The translations under genes were made by a program, and so were the position numbers. From NCBI RefSeq assembly GCF_900187395.1, contig NZ_FYEZ01000001.1:930001-994000 (forward strand): DNA of 64,000 nucleotides, in the 5' to 3' direction. This stretch comes from Kytococcus aerolatus. GTDB lineage: Bacteria; Actinomycetota; Actinomycetes; Actinomycetales; Dermatophilaceae. Under the pieces are notes generated by a model. It had not been told where the DNA came from and ran no database searches. It was given only the letters and a program-made list of their open reading frames with translations. Shown here one piece after another: positions 59,033-64,000 of this stretch (position 1 is the stretch's first letter; each line of letters opens with the position of its first letter).

Positions 59033-61144
59033 TCACCCGACCCGCGGGTAGCTCCCCACCAGCCGGTAGAAGACCGACCCGGCGCGCAGCGCCTCCAGGG
59101 CGGCGGCCACCTGCGGGTCCTGGGCGTGGCCGTCGAGCTCCAGGTAGAACAGGTACTGCCACAGCCCGCCGCGCATCGGGCGCGACTCCAACCGGGTCAT
59201 GGAGACGCCGTGCTCGGCCAGCGGCTTGAGCATCCCCAGCAGCGCGCCGTCCCGGTCGGTCTGCGGCGGGGCCACCACCAGGCTCGTGGTGTCGGACCCG
59301 CTCGGCGGCGGCGACTCGTGGCCGAGCACGAGGAAGCGCGTCGTGTTCTCCGGGTCGTCCTGCACCCCCGGGCGCAGCACGTTCAGCCCGTACACGGCGG
59401 CCGCGCTCTCCGGCCCGAGGGCGGCCACGTCGGTGACCCCCTGGGCGGCCAGCTCGGCCACCAGTCGGGCGGCCTCGGCATTGCTGCTCACCGGCAGCCG
59501 TTCCACCCCGGGCAGGTGCCGGGTGAGGAAGTCCTGGCACTGCGCGAGCGCTTGCGAGTGCGCATACACCCGCCGCACCCCACTCACCTCGCCACGCCCC
59601 ATGAGCTGGTGCTCGATGCGCAGCCGCACCTCGCCGACGGCCTCCAGCGGGGTCCGGGTCAGCAGGTCCAGGGTGCGCCCCACCGACCCCTCGGTGGAGT
59701 TCTCCACCGGCACCACCGCGTAGTCGGCCTGCCGGGCCTCCACCTCGCGCAGCACCCCCTCCAGGCTCGCCGCCGGCACCGGGCGCGCAGCCCCACCGAA
59801 GTGCTGCACCGCGGCCTGCTCGGTGAAGGTCCCCCGCGGCCCCAGGTAGCTCACCGTGAGCGGTCGCTCGACGGCCAGGCACTCGCTCATGAGCTCCCGG
59901 AACACGCGCCGCACCGCGTTGTCCGGCAGCGGACCGGGGTTGCGCTCCACCAGGCCGCGCAGCACCTGCGCCTCCCGCTCGGGGCGGTAGGCAGCCGCCG
60001 TGCCCTTGATCGCCCCGATGGCGCGGGCCTGGGCCGCCCGGGCGCTGATCAGGCGCAGCAGCTCCCGGTCGATGCGGTCGATCTCCACCCGGTGCGGGGC
60101 CAGCCGGGCAGCCATGTCGTCGACCCGGGCGGCCGCACCGTCCTCCGCGTCGCCGGCCTCACCCGTGGCCGCACCATCGGCCCCGGCCCCCGCAGCGGGC
60201 ACCCCGGCACCGGCCGCGGCGGCCTCCTGCGCCTCGTCCCGCGCCGCGGCTCGCAGCTCCTTGGCGGCGGCCAGCAGCTCCCGGCTCTCGGTGAGGAAGC
60301 CCTCGGAGTGCGTGGCGAAGTGCTCGCCCACCGCCTCGAACTCCGCGACGAAACCCTCCCGGTCGCCGGCCCGCAGCCCGGTGATGAGCTCCCCGAGGGT
60401 CTGGTGGAAGCGCTCCAGCAGCTCCAGGTTCGCCTCGGAGGCGGTGATGATGTCGTGGTAGAGCCCCGGGTCCTGCGCGAACAGGCGCCCGACCATCATC
60501 AGCTCGGTGCGGTAGATGGGCGAGCTCAGGGCCAGCAGGGTGTCCAGGTCGGCGCCCTCCCGGCGCAGGTTCACCCCGTAGGCGGCGGTCACCGTGTGCC
60601 GCAGCGCCTGGATGAGCCCCATCAGCCGGTCATGCTCTGCGGCGGCCACGGGCTCCACCCGCAGGCCCCACCCGGTGAGACGCTCGAGGAGCCAGTGCAC
60701 GTCACCCCGGCCGGGGCTGTGCACCACCACCTCCCCGGCCGGTCCGGCGACGTCCGGCCCGAACATCGGGTGCAGGCCGGCCACCGGCCCGGCGTGCGCG
60801 GCAAGCATGGCCTCCAGGGCCGGGCCCTTCACCGAGGTGAGGTCGGCCAGCACCGCGTCGGGCCGCAGCGGGGGCAGCCCGGCGATGACCTCCGGGGTCA
60901 CCGGGATCGGCACCGCCACCAGCACCAGGTCCGCCGCGGCGAGCACCTCGGCGTCCCGGGCGGCGACCTCCGCCGGCGAGCCCCCGGCCGGCGCGTGCCC
61001 CTCGGCGAGGCCGGGCGCGGGCGCGGCCGGGTCCACGACGTGCACGAGGTCCCCGTCGCCCCGGAACCACTCCACGAAGCGCGAGCCCAGGGCACCGGCC
61101 CCTCCCACGACGACGATCCGGCGACTTCCCTCAGGCGGCTCCAT
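59033..61144 (-). CDS. Trifunctional prephenate dehydrogenase-chorismate mutase-prephenate dehydratase fusion
   Basis: A 703-aa fusion of three aromatic-pathway enzymes. Residues about 8-300 are prephenate dehydrogenase (TyrA): GGAGALGS (14-21), catalytic H125 in GLHPMFGPD and H183 in [12 protein letters not shown]. This part resembles the TyrA half of enterobacterial T-protein ([30 protein letters not shown]). An Ala/Gly linker (about 305-338) leads to an AroQ chorismate mutase (about 345-428), then prephenate dehydratase (about 429-610) with TRF at 602-604 and the ACT domain (619-703) with ESRP. It would turn chorismate into both hydroxyphenylpyruvate and phenylpyruvate. A TAGACT -10 lies eight bases before the ATG. 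Confidence 0.93.
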   Translation of the reverse strand: MEPPEGSRRIVVVGGAGALGSRFVEWFRGDGDLVHVVDPAAPAPGLAEGHAPAGGSPAEVAARDAEVLAAADLVLVAVPIPVTPEVIAGLPPLRPDAVLADLTSVKGPALEAMLAAHAGPVAGLHPMFGPDVAGPAGEVVVHSPGRGDVHWLLERLTGWGLRVEPVAAAEHDRLMGLIQALRHTVTAAYGVNLRREGADLDTLLALSSPIYRTELMMVGRLFAQDPGLYHDIITASEANLELLERFHQTLGELITGLRAGDREGFVAEFEAVGEHFATHSEGFLTESRELLAAAKELRAAARDEAQEAAAAGAGVPAAGAGADGAATGEAGDAEDGAAARVDDMAARLAPHRVEIDRIDRELLRLISARAAQARAIGAIKGTAAAYRPEREAQVLRGLVERNPGPLPDNAVRRVFRELMSECLAVERPLTVSYLGPRGTFTEQAAVQHFGGAARPVPAASLEGVLREVEARQADYAVVPVENSTEGSVGRTLDLLTRTPLEAVGEVRLRIEHQLMGRGEVSGVRRVYAHSQALAQCQDFLTRHLPGVERLPVSSNAEAARLVAELAAQGVTDVAALGPESAAAVYGLNVLRPGVQDDPENTTRFLVLGHESPPPSGSDTTSLVVAPPQTDRDGALLGMLKPLAEHGVSMTRLESRPMRGGLWQYLFYLELDGHAQDPQVAAALEALRAGSVFYRLVGSYPRVG

Positions 61145-61152
61145 GCCGCGTC

Positions 61153-61158
61153 AGTCTA
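61153..61158 (-). promoter_or_regulatory. -10 hexamer of the TyrA-AroQ-PheA gene
   Basis: TAGACT on the minus strand, eight bases before ATG 61144; a leaderless or nearly leaderless transcript is likely. Confidence 0.5.
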
Positions 61159-61198
61159 GGTCGGGCCACAGGGGCACCAGCCGCCTCTCCCCAGCACC

Positions 61199-61229
61199 GT
61201 GACCCACACCACGGGGTTCGTCACGATTC
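61199..61229. promoter_or_regulatory. CRP-like element upstream of the M20 amidohydrolase operon
   Basis: GTGACCCACACCAC (61199-61212) and TTCGTCACGATTC (61217-61229) match the element at 36521-36550 at 24 of 31 aligned columns, all substitutions being transitions, with one gap. A TAGCGT -10 for the amidohydrolase lies downstream at 61274-61279. Confidence 0.55.
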
Positions 61230-61305
61230 AACAACGAAGAATTTCATCTCTCGTGCCGCGGAAAGGGCCCACCTAGCGTGAGGCTCCCGAGCAGAGGAGT
61301 TCCGC

Positions 61306-62493
61306 ATGAACCTCTTGTCCGACGCCGAGGCTCTCGCCGGCGAGCTGTCCGCCCTGCGCCGTGAGCTCCATCAGATCCCTGAGGTCGGCCTGCTGCTGCC
61401 TCAGACCCAGGCTCGCATCTTGAAGGCCCTGGAGGGCCTCGACCTGGAGATCACGACGGGTGAGTCGACGACCAGCGTCGTGGCCGTGCTCCGAGGTGGT
61501 CAGCCCGGCCCGGCCGTCCTCCTCCGCGGCGACATGGACGCCCTCCCCGTCACCGAGCAGAACGACCTCGAGTACCGCTCCACGAACGGCAGCATGCATG
61601 CCTGCGGCCACGACCTCCACGTCGCGGGGCTCGTGGGCGCCGCCCGACTCCTCGCCGCCCGGCGGGAGGAGATCAAGGGCTCGGTGATCTTCATGTTCCA
61701 ACCCGGCGAGGAGACCTGCGGCGGCGCGCGCTACATGCTCGAGGAAGGTCTGCTCGAGGCCGCCGGGGTCCCGGTGGTCGCGGCCTGTGCCATCCACGTC
61801 TTCCCCGGGGAGCTCGGTCAGCTGCAGTACAAGACCGGTCCGGCCATGGCCAGCGCCAACGAGCTCCACGTCACCTTCCACGGCCGCGGTGGCCACGGGT
61901 CCAAGCCCAGCACGGCCATCGACCCGGTCCCGGCCCTGCTGGACTACGGGTCCCAGCTGCAGGTGATGGTCACGCGCCGGTTCAACGTGTTCGACCCCGT
62001 CGTGGCCTCCATCACCCGGCTCTCGGCCGGAGAGGCGATCAACGTGATCCCCCCGGAGGCGTCCCTCTCCGCGACCGTCCGCACCCTGTCCGACGAGTCG
62101 ATCGCCGCCTTCCGCCAGGAGGCGACGCACCTGGCGGAGAGCATCGCGGCGGCCCACCACTGCACCGCCACCGTCGACTTCGACGAGCAGTACCCGGTGA
62201 CCGTCAACGACGGCCCCCAGACCGAGCAGGCGGCGGCCTGGGCGGCTGAGCTCCTCGGGGCGGAGAACGTCGTGGAGGTCCCGACTCCCTTGATGGGCTC
62301 CGAGGACTTCAGCTTCGTCGCCCGCGAGGTGCCCGGCACCTTCCTCTTCCTCGCCTGCAGCCCGCCCGGCACCGACCTCGAGACGGCCACCTACAACCAC
62401 TCCCCGCTCGTCCTCTTCGACGACGCGGTCCTCCCCCGGCAGGCGGCCCTCCTGGCCGACTTCGCCATCCGGCGCCTGGACCAGGAGGCCTGA
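61306..62493 (+). CDS. M20D family amidohydrolase (N-acyl amino acid/peptide type)
   Basis: A 395-aa metallo-amidohydrolase. Metal ligands include C100 and H102 in MHACGHDLH and the glutamates of QPGEETCGGARYML. The dimerisation domain (FHGRGGHGSKPSTAIDPVPALLDYGSQLQ) and the late GSEDFSFVAREVPGTFLFLA block are typical of M20D enzymes such as hippurate hydrolase, IAA-amino acid hydrolase and AbgB. It splits an acyl or aminoacyl amide in the cytoplasm. ATG 61306 follows AGAGGAG. It ends one base before the permease gene, so import and hydrolysis are coupled; the substrate is unknown. Confidence 0.93.
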   Translation: MNLLSDAEALAGELSALRRELHQIPEVGLLLPQTQARILKALEGLDLEITTGESTTSVVAVLRGGQPGPAVLLRGDMDALPVTEQNDLEYRSTNGSMHACGHDLHVAGLVGAARLLAARREEIKGSVIFMFQPGEETCGGARYMLEEGLLEAAGVPVVAACAIHVFPGELGQLQYKTGPAMASANELHVTFHGRGGHGSKPSTAIDPVPALLDYGSQLQVMVTRRFNVFDPVVASITRLSAGEAINVIPPEASLSATVRTLSDESIAAFRQEATHLAESIAAAHHCTATVDFDEQYPVTVNDGPQTEQAAAWAAELLGAENVVEVPTPLMGSEDFSFVAREVPGTFLFLACSPPGTDLETATYNHSPLVLFDDAVLPRQAALLADFAIRRLDQEA

Positions 62494-62494
62494 C

Positions 62495-63664
62495 GTGGAA
62501 CCCGTGTTCGCAGCCGTCGCCGTGCTGGGCGCCATCGCCCTGGGCGAGATCGTCTCGATCGCCACCCGCGCACGTGTCCCCTCGATGCTCGTGGCCCTGC
62601 TGGCGATGGTCGTCGCCGTCCAGCTCGGCTGGTTCCCGGCCAAGGTCGTGGAGTCCTCCGGGTTCGTGGCCATGAGCGCCATCCTCACGCCCGCGATCAT
62701 GGTCCACATGGGCACGCTCCTGCCCATGTCGGTCCTGCGGGCCAACTGGAAGTCCGTGGTCATCACCGCCGGCGCGATGCTCGGTGCGTGCCTGATGATC
62801 CTCCCGATCGTCAGCCAGTTCTTCGGCTACGGAACGGCCGTGGCCGGCGCAGGCCCGGTCGCGGGCGGCATCGTCTCCACCCTGCTCACCGTGGAAGGAC
62901 TGCAGAGCGCCGGCTTCGACAAGCTGGCGACCATCCCGCCGCTGGTCATGATGCTGCAGTTCCTCCCGGCCATGCCCCTGACGAACTGGCTGCTCAAGCG
63001 GTACGCCGCGGACCTCGTCGGCCCGGACGGGAAGCTCGCCCAGGGCGGCCCGGCCCCGGCGGCGGTGGACTTCAACACCGTCGACGACTCCCGCCTGAAG
63101 CTGCCCGAGCAGGTCGTGCAGAGCCAGACCGTGCTCTTCTTCCTGCTCGTCGGCCTCGGTTCCCTCGGCTGGTGGCTCGGCGAGCTGAGTGGCGTGAGCT
63201 ACAGCCTCTGGGGCCTCGGCCTCGGTGTGCTGCTGGCGGCGCTCGGCTTCCTCCCGCAGCGGGCCATGGAGCGGGCGAACGCCTTCACCCCGGCCATGGT
63301 CGGCGTGATCGCGACGGTCATGGCTCCCCTGGCGCTCGCGTCGCTCGACGAGATCATCAACGCCCTCGCGGCGGTGACGACCATCCTGGTCATCGGCCTG
63401 CTCGGCATCGTCGTCGGGGGCTTCATCACCTCCAAGCTGGTCGGCTGGGACCCCCGGCTGGGTGTTCCGGTGGCCCTCACGGCGATGCTGGGGTTCCCGG
63501 CCGACTACATCATCAGCCAGGAGGTCGCCCGGAGCGCCTCCCCTGACGAGAAGGAGCAGGAGGCCGTCCTGGGGCACCTCCTCCCCCCGATGCTCGTCGG
63601 AGGCTTCGCCTCGGTGAGTGCCGGGTCGATCGTCATCGCGAGCGTGCTGGTCTCCACCTTGTGA
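62495..63664 (+). CDS. Membrane permease co-transcribed with the amidohydrolase
   Basis: A 389-aa protein with ten to eleven predicted membrane segments and one central cytoplasmic loop (about residues 170-205, KRYAADLVGPDGKLAQGG). The two halves look like inverted repeats, each with a broken glycine-rich helix (AGAGPVAGGIVSTLLTVEGLQSAGF and TAMLGFPADYIISQEVARSASPD), reminiscent of secondary carboxylate carriers such as GltS or KdgT. I cannot name the family with confidence. The start is GTG 62495, one base after the amidohydrolase stop. It most likely imports that enzyme's amide substrate. Confidence 0.8.
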   Translation: MEPVFAAVAVLGAIALGEIVSIATRARVPSMLVALLAMVVAVQLGWFPAKVVESSGFVAMSAILTPAIMVHMGTLLPMSVLRANWKSVVITAGAMLGACLMILPIVSQFFGYGTAVAGAGPVAGGIVSTLLTVEGLQSAGFDKLATIPPLVMMLQFLPAMPLTNWLLKRYAADLVGPDGKLAQGGPAPAAVDFNTVDDSRLKLPEQVVQSQTVLFFLLVGLGSLGWWLGELSGVSYSLWGLGLGVLLAALGFLPQRAMERANAFTPAMVGVIATVMAPLALASLDEIINALAAVTTILVIGLLGIVVGGFITSKLVGWDPRLGVPVALTAMLGFPADYIISQEVARSASPDEKEQEAVLGHLLPPMLVGGFASVSAGSIVIASVLVSTL

Positions 63665-63679
63665 CACCGCCGTTCCCCC

Positions 63680-63725
63680 AGAAAGAGGGGGTCCGCACCG
63701 AGTTCGGTGCGGACCCCCTCTTTCT
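63680..63725. terminator. Strong intrinsic terminator
   Basis: The arm at 63680-63700 (AGAAAGAGGGGG to CACCG) and its exact complement at 63705-63725 make a 21-bp stem with an AGTT loop, followed by TTCT. It ends the amidohydrolase-permease operon and can also serve the convergent gene at 63775. Confidence 0.9.
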
Positions 63726-63774
63726 TCTGCTGAGGATGCCCCCCGTGGTCACTTCTGCGGAGGACGCCCCGCAC

Positions 63775-64000
63775 TCAGACGACCTCGGCGCCCTTCAGCC
63801 ACACCCGCAGGTCCCCGGCTCGCAGCTGCCCGAGGCGCTCCAGGTCCCCCTCGGGGACGGCGACCAGGCTGGCCGTGGCCTCCTTCTCGACCCGGCCGAG
63901 ATCCGGGCGGTTCAACAGGTCCGCCGCGGTGGAGGTGGCCGCACGGAGCGAGCCCTCCAGGGAGAGCCCGGCATCCTGGAGCAGCCCGATCTCCTCGAGG
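63775..64000 (-). CDS. C-terminus of an amidohydrolase (imidazolonepropionase-like), partial
   Basis: Only the last 75 residues are in the window: LEEIGLLQDAGLSLEGSLRAATSTAADLLNRPDLGRVEKEATASLVAVPEGDLERLGQLRAGDLRVWLKGAEVV. This is the usual end of a metal-dependent amidohydrolase, where AATS-x-AA-LL precedes a GR-(x)-A-(D/S)-LV strand and a VW-x-KG final strand. The active-site part lies beyond the right edge. The stop is at 63775-63777. It converges with the amidohydrolase-permease operon, sharing the terminator. Confidence 0.8.
   Translation of the reverse strand, partial: LEEIGLLQDAGLSLEGSLRAATSTAADLLNRPDLGRVEKEATASLVAVPEGDLERLGQLRAGDLRVWLKGAEVV

Noticed and set aside
1-64000. tRNA, rRNA and known riboswitches
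   Set aside because: Intergenic spaces are short and none showed a cloverleaf, CCA end or known riboswitch core on reading. A covariance-model scan would be needed to exclude small RNAs.

Overview
The window is about 72% G+C by eye, with dense, often overlapping genes (ATGA, GTGA and TGATG junctions are common), many GTG starts, Pro/Gly/Tyr-rich membrane proteins, a DUF222-HNH protein, a SARP regulator, and at least seven genes whose start codon lies exactly six bases after a TAnnnT hexamer (probable leaderless mRNAs). This points to a high-GC Actinomycetota, probably Micrococcales. The species cannot be fixed from the sequence. No rRNA, tRNA, IS element or CRISPR array was recognised.

Layout. 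1-6 kb: a truncated PhoX/DUF839 protein, then a TetR-controlled divergent locus (two ABC-2-type membrane proteins plus ATPase on the left, TetR and an MFS exporter on the right, dyad operators between). 6-11.4 kb: homoserine dehydrogenase with an iron-box-like sequence upstream, CPBP protease, 3-hydroxyisobutyrate dehydrogenase and a three-gene operon with two paralogous membrane proteins. 11.4-14 kb: a two-gene ABC exporter. 14-19.4 kb: the methylmalonyl-CoA mutase operon mutA-mutB-meaB. 19.4-24.2 kb: a GAF/PucR regulator divergent from an MFS carboxylate transporter and a GlcD-type FAD oxidoreductase. 24.2-28.4 kb: an MmpS-like membrane protein divergent from a SARP whose P-loop is degenerate. 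28.4-33 kb: small membrane proteins, an MFS transporter, an alcohol dehydrogenase and a VWA surface protein. 33.2-42.9 kb: amide and lactam metabolism: FmdA, FmdB, a YcsI-like DUF1445 protein, a GntR regulator, an NRAMP-like permease, 5-oxoprolinase pxpABC, a VapBC module and a second acetamidase/formamidase. 42.9-45.8 kb: two exported phosphoesterases.

45.9-57.4 kb is an accessory, defence-type region: an AbiE toxin-antitoxin pair with an 11-bp inverted-repeat operator, a 20-codon remnant of another gene, a type I restriction-modification system (hsdM-hsdS-hsdR), an unrecognised 182-aa membrane protein whose ribosome-binding site lies inside a perfect hairpin, an unrecognised 203-aa protein and a DUF222-HNH protein. 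57.5-64 kb: a GntP permease, a 703-aa TyrA-AroQ-PheA fusion covering the last steps of Phe and Tyr synthesis, an M20 amidohydrolase with a co-transcribed permease, and the end of an amidohydrolase.

The features most worth following up are the TyrA-AroQ-PheA fusion, a shared CRP-like element upstream of three catabolic loci (36.5, 57.4 and 61.2 kb), the hairpin-gated membrane protein beside the R-M system, and the SARP with a Lys-Arg P-loop.
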